Source of the DNA: JAGNHS01 sp964609695
GTDB lineage: Bacteria; Bdellovibrionota; UBA2428
Direction: 5' to 3'
Assembly (NCBI GenBank): GCA_964609695.1
Contig: CAZSSP010000001.1
Location: 1 to 64,000 of the forward strand
DNA: 64,000 bases
Under the pieces are notes generated by a model. It was not told where the DNA came from. It made no database searches and saw only the letters and a program-made list of their open reading frames with translations. The translations under genes were made by a program, and so were the position numbers. This document shows positions 34,260 through 43,855 of the stretch, one piece after another. Position 1 is the stretch's first letter. Each line of letters begins with the position of its first letter.

Positions 34260-36094
34260 AAAAACTCCTTCAGGGTATCGATGGCCATATCCACTTTTCC
34301 AAGAGGCGCACTCACAGCAAATCCCTGGCAGGACGAAGCTATTTTGTGCATACACTCAATGGCCATATTCACTCCGCGCTTTCGAGCTTCAACTTTATCA
34401 TCACCAGCTTTAGCCATTTCCTCAATAGCCCAAGTGGGGATAAAAACTCCAGGAACTTCGTTGGCCATGAATTCTGCATTTCGCAAACTCAAAAAGGGCC
34501 AAATACCAACAACATGAGGCTTTTGATGATTTCCAATACTTTCCAACCATCTAAAATAAGAATCAGCATCATAAATAGGTTGGGTGACCGCAAAATCCGC
34601 CCCCATTTCGCACTTATACTTCCAACGTTGTATTTCAGTCTCTAGATTAATAGCCGTAGGGTTTGCTGCTACACCAATCCCATAATCACAATGAGAACCT
34701 AAATCGTCTCCCATTGGACTCACCCCTCGATTCAAACAATCCACCATTCGAGTCATACCAATGGCATCAATATCATAAACCGCAGTAGCGTCTTTATTGC
34801 TCCCAAGCTTGGGCGGATCGCCCGTAACCAACAAAAGATCTCGAACTCCGTTAACATGCGCGCCCAACAAATCGGATTGCAGTGCAATTAAGTTTCTATC
34901 TCTTGCCGTGAAGTGAGGAATCACTGTAACTTTTCTTTTTTGATGACATACCAATGAAGCCAAATGCAAACTACTCACTCTGGTGCTGGCTCTTGCCCCA
35001 TCGGGCACGTTTACAAAGGGAATTCCAGCTTTCTCAATCAAATCTAATTTTTCTTCAAAAACTTTTACATCCACACCTTTGGGTGAAGTGATTTCAATTG
35101 AAAAAACTTTCTTTCCAGACAGTAGACAGCTTCCCACTTTTGAAGCTTTTCGCTCATCCCAATTTCTGTAGGGAATTTTTAACTCTGGTCTTTTTTCAAC
35201 GAGTCCAGAAAATTCAACCCTCTGCGCTTGAGTCATCGAGAGCGCTTGGGCAATGGCTTTTATGTGAAGCGGCGTTGTTCCACAACAGCCCCCCACACCA
35301 TTGGCACCAATTTCAGCAAATCTTTTAGCAAATTTTGCTAAATAATCTGGGCTGGTCATATAAAAGTAACGACCATTCACTTGTCGCGGATAACCAGAAT
35401 TAGGCTGAATTACTATAGGTTTAGTCGTAAGAGGACGCAAAGTTCTCAAGGCATTAAACAAAGCGTTGGGGCCCTCACTGCAATTCATGCCAAGAGCTTG
35501 AACATCGTCACGCTCTCCCAATCGTTCAGCAAAATCTTCTAGAATTTTCTTTTGTTCAGGATGAACCGTCATAGAAGCTAAAATAGGAGTCTGCTTATCG
35601 ACTTGCCGAATTCCATTAATAGCCTCTTCGAGTTCATCTAATGAACTAAATGTCTCAAGAATATAGAGATCAAAATTAGATTTAGACTTTGCTAATTTTG
35701 CGACTTTTTCAAATTCAGCTCGCACTTCTTCCCGCGAGGTGGGCCCCAGAGGCTCCATCAAAACCCCAAGAGGTCCTATCGATAGACCAATCTTGATGTC
35801 CTTTTCTTTACCCGCTTTATCACGAGCTTTATTAGCTAAATTTAATGCCGCTTCAAGAAGCAGAGCTTGCTTGTCTTCAATGTCGAACTTCTTCAACTGA
35901 GGGCGAGTGATCGAAAACGTATTTGTTGTAATAACCTGAGCGCCGGCCTCGATATACTCAACATGCAAAGCTTCAACATCATCAGCAGCGCTTAAATTCA
36001 GTTCTTCGAAGGGTCGATTGATAAAATGACCCTTTTCGTAGAGGGCGGTGCCAATCGCACCATCAAAAATTAAAACTTTTTGAGAATCAAACAT
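34256..36094 (-). CDS. Bifunctional homocysteine S-methyltransferase / methylenetetrahydrofolate reductase
   Basis: The 612-residue fusion has an N-terminal homocysteine methyltransferase domain (about 1-285). Its zinc cysteines are Cys205 in GMNCSEG and Cys270-Cys271 in GGCCGTTP. A C-terminal MetF-like domain (about 325-612) opens with KKVFSIEITSPKGVD and includes LLVTGDPPK. This is the YitJ-type arrangement. It would reduce methylene-THF to methyl-THF and transfer a methyl group to homocysteine; the methyl donor of the first domain may be S-methylmethionine, SAM or methyl-THF. No cobalamin-binding domain is present. It lies 15 bases after the DUF2063 gene and overlaps the DUF6580-like gene. 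Confidence 0.9.
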   Translation of the reverse strand: MFDSQKVLIFDGAIGTALYEKGHFINRPFEELNLSAADDVEALHVEYIEAGAQVITTNTFSITRPQLKKFDIEDKQALLLEAALNLANKARDKAGKEKDIKIGLSIGPLGVLMEPLGPTSREEVRAEFEKVAKLAKSKSNFDLYILETFSSLDELEEAINGIRQVDKQTPILASMTVHPEQKKILEDFAERLGERDDVQALGMNCSEGPNALFNALRTLRPLTTKPIVIQPNSGYPRQVNGRYFYMTSPDYLAKFAKRFAEIGANGVGGCCGTTPLHIKAIAQALSMTQAQRVEFSGLVEKRPELKIPYRNWDERKASKVGSCLLSGKKVFSIEITSPKGVDVKVFEEKLDLIEKAGIPFVNVPDGARASTRVSSLHLASLVCHQKRKVTVIPHFTARDRNLIALQSDLLGAHVNGVRDLLLVTGDPPKLGSNKDATAVYDIDAIGMTRMVDCLNRGVSPMGDDLGSHCDYGIGVAANPTAINLETEIQRWKYKCEMGADFAVTQPIYDADSYFRWLESIGNHQKPHVVGIWPFLSLRNAEFMANEVPGVFIPTWAIEEMAKAGDDKVEARKRGVNMAIECMHKIASSCQGFAVSAPLGKVDMAIDTLKEFL

Positions 36095-36109
36095 GAAGCC
36101 AAAAGACTA

Positions 36110-36847
36110 CTACGAAAGACTTTCTAATGAAAGAATTTCGTTGGCCACCCATGAGCTAAAAGCCGATGATATCGCCTGATCATCAAGCTCCTCATTAAAG
36201 TTTTCAGCCACTTGCGAAAGACTCTCATCCAAAGAAATCGATTGATACATTTTTTTTAAAATCTCAAATTGCCAATTTTCAAGTTTTAAAGAATGCAGCC
36301 CATCTGACTTCCTATATTGTACATAATAATTTTCAAGATCTGTTTTTTCTAAAATCTTATGTTGGTTTTCAATCTCTAAAAGAGGAAATTCACTTTTTAT
36401 AAACTTAAGTGTTGTGTTGATTTTTAAATTTCCGCCCTCAAATGGAACAGACTTCCAATCTAAAGAATCCCAAATGAGCAAGCAATCATTCCACTCCCAA
36501 TCGGCCAAATCACACCAAAAAGTGTCCTCTTTGCGTTCACGAAGTAAATTAGCAAAGTTCTCGGTATAATCACTTAACGAAAAAGAATTCGATGGAAATT
36601 TTATAAAATAATCCTCGGCCCATATTTCGAATTTCTCAGATCCAGCCAATTCCAACAAAAGTGGAAAATCTTCCATGATACAACTTTTAAAACGACGTCG
36701 AATATCCCAACGATAAATTTCAATTCGCGTTTGATATTCAGAATCATCTTTTGCTTTTATAAAATTCTTTTTGCTTAAGCTCTCCGATAGAGGGCTGATC
36801 AATTCTGATGCAAAAACACTAACAACATCTTTAAATTCTTGCTTCAT
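36110..36847 (-). CDS. bufC: DUF2063 (BufC/HvfC-like) partner of MNIO enzyme
   Basis: The 245-residue protein has the DUF2063 pattern: an N-terminal helical DNA-binding-like region with YRWDIRRRFKSCIMEDFPLL and then EDYFIKFPSNSFSLSDY. The C-terminal domain is mixed. It overlaps the MNIO gene by 17 bases, the usual arrangement for BufB-BufC and HvfB-HvfC. In characterised systems this protein delivers or holds the precursor peptide for the MNIO enzyme. The identification rests on both sequence pattern and context. Confidence 0.85.
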   Translation of the reverse strand: MKQEFKDVVSVFASELISPLSESLSKKNFIKAKDDSEYQTRIEIYRWDIRRRFKSCIMEDFPLLLELAGSEKFEIWAEDYFIKFPSNSFSLSDYTENFANLLRERKEDTFWCDLADWEWNDCLLIWDSLDWKSVPFEGGNLKINTTLKFIKSEFPLLEIENQHKILEKTDLENYYVQYRKSDGLHSLKLENWQFEILKKMYQSISLDESLSQVAENFNEELDDQAISSAFSSWVANEILSLESLS

Positions 36848-37715
36848 TTGAAGTCTCCTTTAAAGAGGCACTTAAAGTTTGCTTATATATATGTCTAGCT
36901 TTATCGAGTTCTAAAGAGAGCTCCTCGGCAGACGGAATCTTTGCGTCCCATTCCAACAAAGTGGGTACATGCTGACATGAGGGTAAAATTTTACGATATA
37001 AATTCCAAACTTCATCACGAACAGGGTGATCATGCGTGTCTATTAAAAATTCACCGTTTTGGTCGGGTCCTGCCAAGTGAAATTCTTTTATTCGCTCCTT
37101 AGGCAAGGCTTCAATAAAAGTTTGAGGATTAAAATTTTGATTATAAGAACTTACAAAAATATTATTCAAATCGCACAACAAATAGCAATCCGCTCGCTTT
37201 GCTAATTCCGAAATAAAATCCCATTCAAACATCGTAGAAGTCTCAAAATCTACATAAGCCGAAACATTCTCAATAAGAATTCTTCGACCGAGAAAATCTT
37301 GAACTTCTTTTATTCTTGAAACTAAATGATTTAAAGTTTCTTCATTATAAGGAAGTGGAATTAAATCATGAAAAACGCGTCCATGAGCCGTTGTCCAACA
37401 CAAATGATCTGATATCCAAGGAGTTTCAATAATATCAGCCAATTCTTTAAGACGTTTTAAATAATTGTGATCAAGAGGCTCCAAGCCTCCAATTCCCATC
37501 GCCACGCCATGCAGAGCTATAGAATAGTTTTCCCGAATTTTTAGCAAACGATTTAAAGCAGGAGATTTGAGCCTTCCTTCTTTTAAGCCTAAATAATTTT
37601 CTGTAATCACTTCAAGCCAATCGGCCCGAAGAGTCCCTTTAAGCGCCTCAGAATAATGAGGTAACCTTAAGCCTAATCCAAAACCTTCAGCTGTTTTTTT
37701 TAAAAATTCACTCAC
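36831..37715 (-). CDS. bufB: MNIO (DUF692) multinuclear iron oxygenase, BufB/HvfB-like
   Basis: The body matches DUF692: GFGLGLRLPHYSEAL at the start, DWLEVITENYLG, IALHGVAMGIGG, then WISDHLCWTTAHG and ILIENVSAY, with conserved His, Glu, Asp and Asn residues that bind iron atoms in this family. Characterised members use iron and oxygen to convert peptide cysteines into heterocycles or similar products. The start is uncertain: the GTG at 37715 gives 294 residues and is adjacent to the U-tract of a terminator, without a clear Shine-Dalgarno. A TTG at 37739 would lie in the hairpin loop. It follows the precursor gene and overlaps bufC. Confidence 0.85.
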   Translation of the reverse strand: MSEFLKKTAEGFGLGLRLPHYSEALKGTLRADWLEVITENYLGLKEGRLKSPALNRLLKIRENYSIALHGVAMGIGGLEPLDHNYLKRLKELADIIETPWISDHLCWTTAHGRVFHDLIPLPYNEETLNHLVSRIKEVQDFLGRRILIENVSAYVDFETSTMFEWDFISELAKRADCYLLCDLNNIFVSSYNQNFNPQTFIEALPKERIKEFHLAGPDQNGEFLIDTHDHPVRDEVWNLYRKILPSCQHVPTLLEWDAKIPSAEELSLELDKARHIYKQTLSASLKETSNEARI

Positions 37716-37716
37716 C

Positions 37717-37751
37717 AAAAAAAAGGGCTCGAGTGTCAAACACCCGAGCCC
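37717..37751 (-). terminator. Strong intrinsic terminator between precursor and MNIO gene
   Basis: On the minus strand an 11-bp stem GGGCTCGGGTG pairs with CACTCGAGCCC (one mismatch) around a five-base loop and is followed by eight Ts (complement of 37717-37724). It lies about 30 bases after the precursor stop. Its U-tract runs directly into the MNIO start codon. Most transcripts should stop here, leaving the enzyme genes to read-through. Confidence 0.88.
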
Positions 37752-37779
37752 TCTCCCATTTCTCTTATATCAGAGAAAT

Positions 37780-38040
37780 TTATTTCTTTTCTTCTTTCTT
37801 TTCTTCTTTCTTTTCTTCTTTGTTACATTTACCTTTTTCGCATCCAGCTTTGTCCTTGTGCTCGCAAGTTGCATCGCCTTCTTTGCATTCTTTGTTGCAC
37901 TTTTCTTTATTTTTGTTGCATTTAGCTTTTTCAGCTTTTTTTTCTTCTTTTTTAGCAGCTTCATTAGCGTGAACAACTTGTCCAGCCATCATACCTGCAA
38001 GAGCAGCAACACTTAGTAGTTTTCCAAATTCCTTTTTCAT
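37780..38040 (-). CDS. bufA: Bufferin/HvfA-like precursor peptide, Cys/Lys/Glu-rich
   Basis: The 86-residue product has a Sec signal peptide (VAALAGMMAGQVVHA, cleavage after about residue 25). The mature peptide is almost entirely Lys, Glu, Asn and Cys. Six cysteines lie at 41, 48, 52, 59, 67 and 72, the last pair in GCEKGKC, which recalls the EGKCG motif of HvfA/BufA. The tail repeats KKEE from a 12-base tandem repeat (about 37782-37820). The gene has GGAGG four bases before its ATG and is followed by terminator, MNIO and DUF2063 genes. Family members are exported and sequester copper after cysteine modification. Modification and copper binding here are inferred. Confidence 0.8.
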   Translation of the reverse strand: MKKEFGKLLSVAALAGMMAGQVVHANEAAKKEEKKAEKAKCNKNKEKCNKECKEGDATCEHKDKAGCEKGKCNKEEKKEEKKEEKK

Positions 38041-38136
38041 TTATCCTCCGCTTCGTATAAGCATTTAATTCGCTTTTTTACGATCTTCCTATTTTTACTC
38101 AAAAAATTGAGGAAAACCCTAAATGAAAAATAATTT

Positions 38137-38144
38137 ATTATACT
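38137..38144. promoter_or_regulatory. Overlapping divergent -10 elements upstream of the precursor gene
   Basis: TATAAT is present on the minus strand (complement of 38137-38142) about 97 bases before the precursor start. TATACT is present on the plus strand (38139-38144) about 93 bases before the small lipoprotein. Neither has a convincing -35 at 16-18 bases. The interval 38041-38399 otherwise holds only the small lipoprotein gene. Confidence 0.3.
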
Positions 38145-38236
38145 CAGCGTTAAGCAATGCGCTTACCTAAGCCAGCCCTGCACGCTCATTTTTTGAAAGC
38201 TTGATAGATCTGAATTTTTCTCATTTAATTCATCGC

Positions 38237-38371
38237 ATGAAAATTTTATTCTTTTTAATCGCCCTGTGCCTACTAAATGCTTCCTGTAGCTCTAAGGTCC
38301 TAGTCAAAAAGGACTCCTGTAAAGAAGTCTACGGTGGCGCATTACTTGAGTGCGAAAAAGTTTCAAAATAA
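38237..38371 (+). CDS. Small lipoprotein (44 residues)
   Basis: A short frame starts MKILFFLIALCLLNASCSS, a textbook lipoprotein signal with Cys17 in NASC. A 28-residue mature part follows with two more cysteines (28 and 39) and ends at a TAA. No clear Shine-Dalgarno sequence precedes the ATG. Small lipoproteins of this kind are common in envelope-rich genomes, but function is unknown. It is read away from the bufferin-like precursor gene and toward the barrel-like gene at 38400-39134. Confidence 0.55.
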   Translation: MKILFFLIALCLLNASCSSKVLVKKDSCKEVYGGALLECEKVSK

Positions 38372-38399
38372 CAGAAACTCACCGAGCATTAACTAAGTA

Positions 38400-39134
38400 T
38401 TAATAAAAGCTAAGTCTAAACGTAGCCTCAAATAGAAGCCCACCGAACTCAGAAACAATGGGGTTGGCAAATTGGTCATTAACTCTAGCCGTGCCCGCCA
38501 ATCTCGTTGTTCCAAATAATTTAGCCGATTCATTTACAGTCCAAGTTGAGGCCATTCCATACTCATAAGCCGACATGAGTGAAAACGACCAAAGGTCTCC
38601 CAAATAGACCTCGGCTTGAAGCATAGGCCCCAAGAGTAAATTGGATGATGATAGTTTTAATTTTTCGTTAGCCGGCGCATATTCAATGACAGCCGTATGC
38701 GAGATGGACTCTCCAATGACCCCAGCCAATATTCTTGAACTATCAGCACCCGCTATAGGGTAAGCTAAGATTGCTCCGCCCCCCATACCTTTATAAGTAG
38801 TCTTTCCTAAGCCCACACTTGGAGTTGTTCTTTGCCACTCATTTTCTGTGCGAACATAACGAAAAAAGCCCTCTAGATAAAACATTGGGCCGCTGAGAAA
38901 TAAGCCCATTCTATAAGGTAAAATTTTATCAGAACCTAGATTATTGAATGTATTGTTGTCGCCGCCCAAACCCTTTACGGGCTCAAAACGATTGGCCGTG
39001 CTGGAGGGGTGATAATAAAGCCCAGCCCCAAAAGTTATTCCTTTTTGAATATCATTTAGATTACGACGTTTGGCGTGCGAAATATTCGGGATTAAAACTA
39101 ATATGAATATTAATTTTATCCATGGCCTTTTCAT
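38400..39134 (-). CDS. Putative outer-membrane beta-barrel protein
   Basis: The 244-residue protein has a signal peptide (cleavage near ISHA, residue 22). Alternating beta-strand segments such as RMGLFLSGPMFYLEGFF and FSLMSAYEYGMAS follow, and the end, LLFEATFRLSFY, carries a terminal aromatic residue as in barrel proteins. No family is recognised. It lies upstream of the bufferin-like operon in the same direction but about 360 bases away, so co-transcription is unlikely. Confidence 0.6.
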   Translation of the reverse strand: MKRPWIKLIFILVLIPNISHAKRRNLNDIQKGITFGAGLYYHPSSTANRFEPVKGLGGDNNTFNNLGSDKILPYRMGLFLSGPMFYLEGFFRYVRTENEWQRTTPSVGLGKTTYKGMGGGAILAYPIAGADSSRILAGVIGESISHTAVIEYAPANEKLKLSSSNLLLGPMLQAEVYLGDLWSFSLMSAYEYGMASTWTVNESAKLFGTTRLAGTARVNDQFANPIVSEFGGLLFEATFRLSFY

Positions 39135-39189
39135 CCTTATCTAAGAATATCAAAAGCAATCCCGACACGATCCGACTAAGTTTTGACTC

Positions 39190-39468
39190 TTAGGCAACCT
39201 TCTTGGTGCTTTCGGATTCGAATATCTTTCCGCTAATAAATTGCCGTAAATATTCTTCGATAACATCGTCTCCAACGAGTTGAAGTTCATAATCTTCAAA
39301 TCCAGTAATTTCTTTGAGCTCGAGCAAAGCCTCGTTGGTCAAAGGTCTACGAGAGATAAGACACAACTTCTCACTCCTCACATAGAGAGGGATGATATTG
39401 TATTTTAATAACACTTCCTGTGGGATTAAGTTTTTCACTTCCGGTTGAAAACTCAGCGATGATGCCAT
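39190..39468 (-). CDS. Stand-alone MshEN/GspE N-terminal-like domain protein
   Basis: The 92-residue protein resembles the N-terminal domain of type II secretion/type IV pilus ATPases. It reads IPQEVLLKYNIIPLYV, then the strand KLCLISRRPLTNEALLEL, then a helix ending EEYLRQF. The ATPase part is absent. A good Shine-Dalgarno (GGAG, seven-base spacing) supports the start. In some MshEN domains this region binds cyclic di-GMP, but I cannot confirm the binding motif. Divergent from uvrB; 170 bases between starts. Confidence 0.65.
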   Translation of the reverse strand: MASSLSFQPEVKNLIPQEVLLKYNIIPLYVRSEKLCLISRRPLTNEALLELKEITGFEDYELQLVGDDVIEEYLRQFISGKIFESESTKKVA

Positions 39469-39639
39469 CTAGTTTCTCCGTTTCAATTCCGCTTCAGCCT
39501 ACATGTTGCCCACAGATGACTTATCGTCTCGAGATGAAAAAACTTAAGTATTTTAATGCGTTAAGAATTTGTGAAGTTTTCCATAATTTATTGTTTGAAG
39601 AGGTTTTCTGCACCCCCACAACGTTCTATCCTTAAGTCC

Positions 39640-41670
39640 GTGAAATTCAGTCTACAAACAACTTATAAGCCAGCTGGCGATCAACCGCAGGCCATTGAAG
39701 CCCTTGTTCAAGGCATTCAGAGTGGGCAAAAACACCAAACTTTATTGGGTGTGACTGGATCGGGAAAAACCTTCACCATGGCTAGTGTTATAGAAAGAGT
39801 TGGGAAAAGCGCCCTCATTATGGCCCCCAATAAAACCCTGGCGGCTCAGCTCTATAGCGAATTCAAAGAACTCTTCCCGCAAAACGCCGTTGAATATTTC
39901 GTATCCTATTATGATTATTACCAACCCGAGGCTTATCTACCCGCCACTGACACCTATATTGAAAAAGACTCTGCGATAAACGAAGAAATCGACAAACTTC
40001 GACATTCTGCCACTCGATCGCTTTTAGAAAGAAAAGACGTCATTATCGTGGCCAGCGTTTCATGTATTTATGGTTTGGGATCTCCAGAAGCTTATCTCAA
40101 CATGATGCTTGTTGTAGAAAAAGGACAAAGCCTTAGACGCGACGATTTGCTCAGAAAGCTTCTAGAAATGAACTACACAAGAAGCGACCTTGATTTTCAT
40201 CGCGCCACCTTTCGAGTTAGAGGCGACACCGTTGATATTTTTCCCGCCTATGAAACTGTTCGCGCAGTGAGAGTTGAATTTTTTGGAAATAAAATAGAAG
40301 AGATCATCGAACTCGACCCTATACGAGGTCAAAAACTCGCTAAACTCGACAAAATGGCAATTTATCCTGCCACACATTACGTGACTCCTGCCGACTTAAA
40401 ACACAAAGCTATAAAATCTATACAAGAAGAACTCCGAGAAAGACTTGTAGAGCTAAAATCATTAGATAAAAAAGCTGAAGCGCAAAGACTAGAAACGAGA
40501 ACACTCTACGACATTGAACTCCTCCAAGAAGTGGGTTTTTGTCCGGGAGTCGAAAATTATTCCCGTCATCTGACGGGGCGCAAAGCGGGCGAACCCCCGC
40601 CTACACTCTATGAATATTTCAAAAAAAATGAATGGATACTTTTTGTAGACGAAAGTCACGTGAGCATTCCTCAAATCGGAGGCATGTATCGTGGGGATCG
40701 CGCCAGAAAAATCAATTTAGTTGAACATGGTTTTAGATTGCCCAGCGCTCTAGACAATCGCCCTCTTAAATTTGAAGAATTCGAAAACATTGTTCAACAA
40801 GCTGTTTATGTGAGCGCGACTCCTTCGACATATGAATTAGAAAAGTCAAAAGGTTTAGTGGTAGAGCAAATCATTCGCCCTACAGGTTTGCTGGATCCGA
40901 CCATCGAAATAAAATCAGCCAAGCAACAAGTTCAAGATTTACTCATCGAAGCGGGTAAACGAATCGCTCTTCAAGAAAGAGTTCTCGTCACCACTCTGAC
41001 AAAAAAAATGTCGGAAGACCTCACCGATTATCTCCGTAAAAACGGAATCAAAGTTAAATACCTGCATTCTGACATTGAAACTTTAGAACGCATAGAAATT
41101 CTCAAAGATCTTCGCAAAGGAAAATTTGATGTTCTCGTGGGTATCAATCTTCTGCGAGAAGGATTAGATCTCCCCGAAGTTTCTTTAGTGGTCATCATGG
41201 ATGCCGACAAAGAAGGCTTCTTAAGATCGCGCACTTCATTAATTCAAACTTTTGGTCGCGCCGCTCGTAACGCTAAAGGACACGTCATTTTATACGCCGA
41301 CAAGATGACTCGAAGCATGAAAGAAGCCATTGATGAAAGTAGTCGCCGTCGCGTGATTCAAGAAGCTTATAATAAAAAACACGGAATCACGCCTCAAACT
41401 GTTTTAAAATCTCAACAATCTCAAGTCACTGATCGAATTGATCAGTGGGATTATTGGGAGCCACCTGAAATTCCAAAAGATGAACGCGGCGTAGAAGTTT
41501 CACTCGAAAAAATTCGAGAAATCATTAGAGATCTTGAGACGGAAATGAAAAAAACTGCTAAAGATTTAGAATTCGAGAAAGCCGCGGGAATCCGCGATCA
41601 ACTTCTTAAGTATAGAGAAATGGAATTAACATGGAAAGCATCAAAAACGCCTTTTTCATCCCAAGAATAA
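39640..41670 (+). CDS. uvrB: Excinuclease ABC subunit B
   Basis: The GTG at 39640 opens the conserved start VKFSLQTTYKPAGDQPQAI and gives 676 residues; an upstream ATG would add 23 unconserved residues. Helicase motifs are intact: GVTGSGKTFTMA, the beta-hairpin YYDYYQPEAYLP, DESHVSIPQIGGM, and QTFGRAARN. The C-terminal UVR domain (about 630-665) contains EKAAGIRDQLL. With UvrA it verifies damaged DNA and loads UvrC. The end overlaps the next gene by 40 bases. Confidence 0.97.
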   Translation: MKFSLQTTYKPAGDQPQAIEALVQGIQSGQKHQTLLGVTGSGKTFTMASVIERVGKSALIMAPNKTLAAQLYSEFKELFPQNAVEYFVSYYDYYQPEAYLPATDTYIEKDSAINEEIDKLRHSATRSLLERKDVIIVASVSCIYGLGSPEAYLNMMLVVEKGQSLRRDDLLRKLLEMNYTRSDLDFHRATFRVRGDTVDIFPAYETVRAVRVEFFGNKIEEIIELDPIRGQKLAKLDKMAIYPATHYVTPADLKHKAIKSIQEELRERLVELKSLDKKAEAQRLETRTLYDIELLQEVGFCPGVENYSRHLTGRKAGEPPPTLYEYFKKNEWILFVDESHVSIPQIGGMYRGDRARKINLVEHGFRLPSALDNRPLKFEEFENIVQQAVYVSATPSTYELEKSKGLVVEQIIRPTGLLDPTIEIKSAKQQVQDLLIEAGKRIALQERVLVTTLTKKMSEDLTDYLRKNGIKVKYLHSDIETLERIEILKDLRKGKFDVLVGINLLREGLDLPEVSLVVIMDADKEGFLRSRTSLIQTFGRAARNAKGHVILYADKMTRSMKEAIDESSRRRVIQEAYNKKHGITPQTVLKSQQSQVTDRIDQWDYWEPPEIPKDERGVEVSLEKIREIIRDLETEMKKTAKDLEFEKAAGIRDQLLKYREMELTWKASKTPFSSQE

Positions 41671-42808
41671 TGAGTGCAGGTCCTACGCCTGTTCCTAATT
41701 TCGCTCTTTCAGCCATGGCCGCATCGGTTCATTATCATCGCGGTCCTGTCTTCGCAGAAATCATGAGCACCTGTAGAAAACTTTTACCGCCTGTTTTCGG
41801 AACAGCTGAAGAAGTTCTCATTTTTGCTGGAACCGGAACTCTAGCTATGGAAGGTGCCATCAGTAACTTCTTCAACCCAGGCGAAGAAGTTCTAGCCATC
41901 AATGCAGGTAAGTTTGGAGCTCGATGGGCCGCACAAGCTAAAATATACGGATTAAATGTCAAAGAAATTAATGTTCAAAGAGGCCACGCCGTTTCTGTTG
42001 ATGAAGTTAAAAAAAATGTCGGCCCCAACACTCGCGGAATTTTAATTCACGCTAGTGAAACTTCAACAAGCGTTCGTCACAACGTCAAAGCCATCGCTCA
42101 AATCGCCAATGAGCAAAGCAATTGCTTGTGCATGGTTGATGCCGTTACAGCACTCGGTGTTTTCAGCACTCCAATGGACAAGTGGGGGATTGACGTCATG
42201 GTGGGAGGATCTCAAAAGGGATTCATGCTTCCTCCTGGACTTTCTTTTGGAGCTGCTTCAAAACGCGCTTGGGCGAAAACTCAAGAAGTTAAAAACACTC
42301 GTTACTATATGGACTGGCGCAAAGAACGCAAAGCCGCCGAAGAAAATTCTGGAGCTTTTACTTCTCCAGTGACTTTGATTGGTGGATTAAAATCCATTCT
42401 CGAATACATGGACGAAGTGGGTCTTGAAAATATTTACAGAAAAAATTGGCGACTCTGCTTTGCCACTCGTGCTGCGATTCGCGCCATGGGTTTAAAACTT
42501 TTTGTTGAAAATGATAATGAAGCTTCTGCTGCCTGCACCGCTCTCGACACCGAAGGTGTGCTCAGCGGAAAGACTTATCAGAACAAATATCGAATGACTT
42601 TAAGTGGCGGCCAAGACGAACTTAAAGGTAAAATCATGAGAATCGGCCACATTGGATACATGGACGCCTGGGATGTTTGTAATCAACTTTTAGCAACTGC
42701 AAGAATTTTTGAAGCCGCAGGTAAAACTATAAACTACGACAAAGTCATCAAATCATTTATGGACATCGCCGAATCTGAAGCCGACTTCACACCACAGGAT
42801 TTAAAATA

Positions 42809-42809
<1 letters not shown>
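41631..42809 (+). CDS. Class V aminotransferase (alanine/serine-glyoxylate or phosphoserine type)
   Basis: The 392-residue PLP enzyme shows GPTPVPNFALSAM at the substrate-binding start, HRGPVF, GTGTLAMEG, Asp170 in MVDAVTALG, and the cofactor lysine Lys196 in GGSQKGFML. This is the alanine-glyoxylate/archaeal-type serine aminotransferase group rather than classical SerC. It directly precedes a SerA-type gene (TAATG overlap), so it may supply the transamination step of serine synthesis. That is inference from context. The start overlaps uvrB; a later ATG at 41670 directly after the uvrB stop would remove 13 residues. Confidence 0.82.
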
Positions 42810-43813
<1,004 letters not shown>

Positions 43814-43855
43814 TTGATAGATCCTTTTAAATTCTTCGTATAGTCTAAGCACTAT

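Noticed and set aside
34260..34355. Extension of the DUF6580-like gene
   Set aside because: Lies wholly inside the preceding methyltransferase/reductase gene. The ATG at 34259 fits the ATGA coupling and the membrane topology.
37782..37820. 12-base tandem repeat as a possible regulatory or CRISPR-like array
   Set aside because: It lies in the 3' end of the precursor gene and encodes the KKEE repeats. There are no spacers.
37733..37976. Plus- and alternate-frame reading frames opposite the precursor peptide
   Set aside because: They are shadows of the KKEE/Cys-rich precursor gene; the repeats give long open frames on both strands.
39571..39639. Upstream ATG extension of uvrB
   Set aside because: Adds 23 residues absent from UvrB. 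The GTG at 39640 opens the conserved start.
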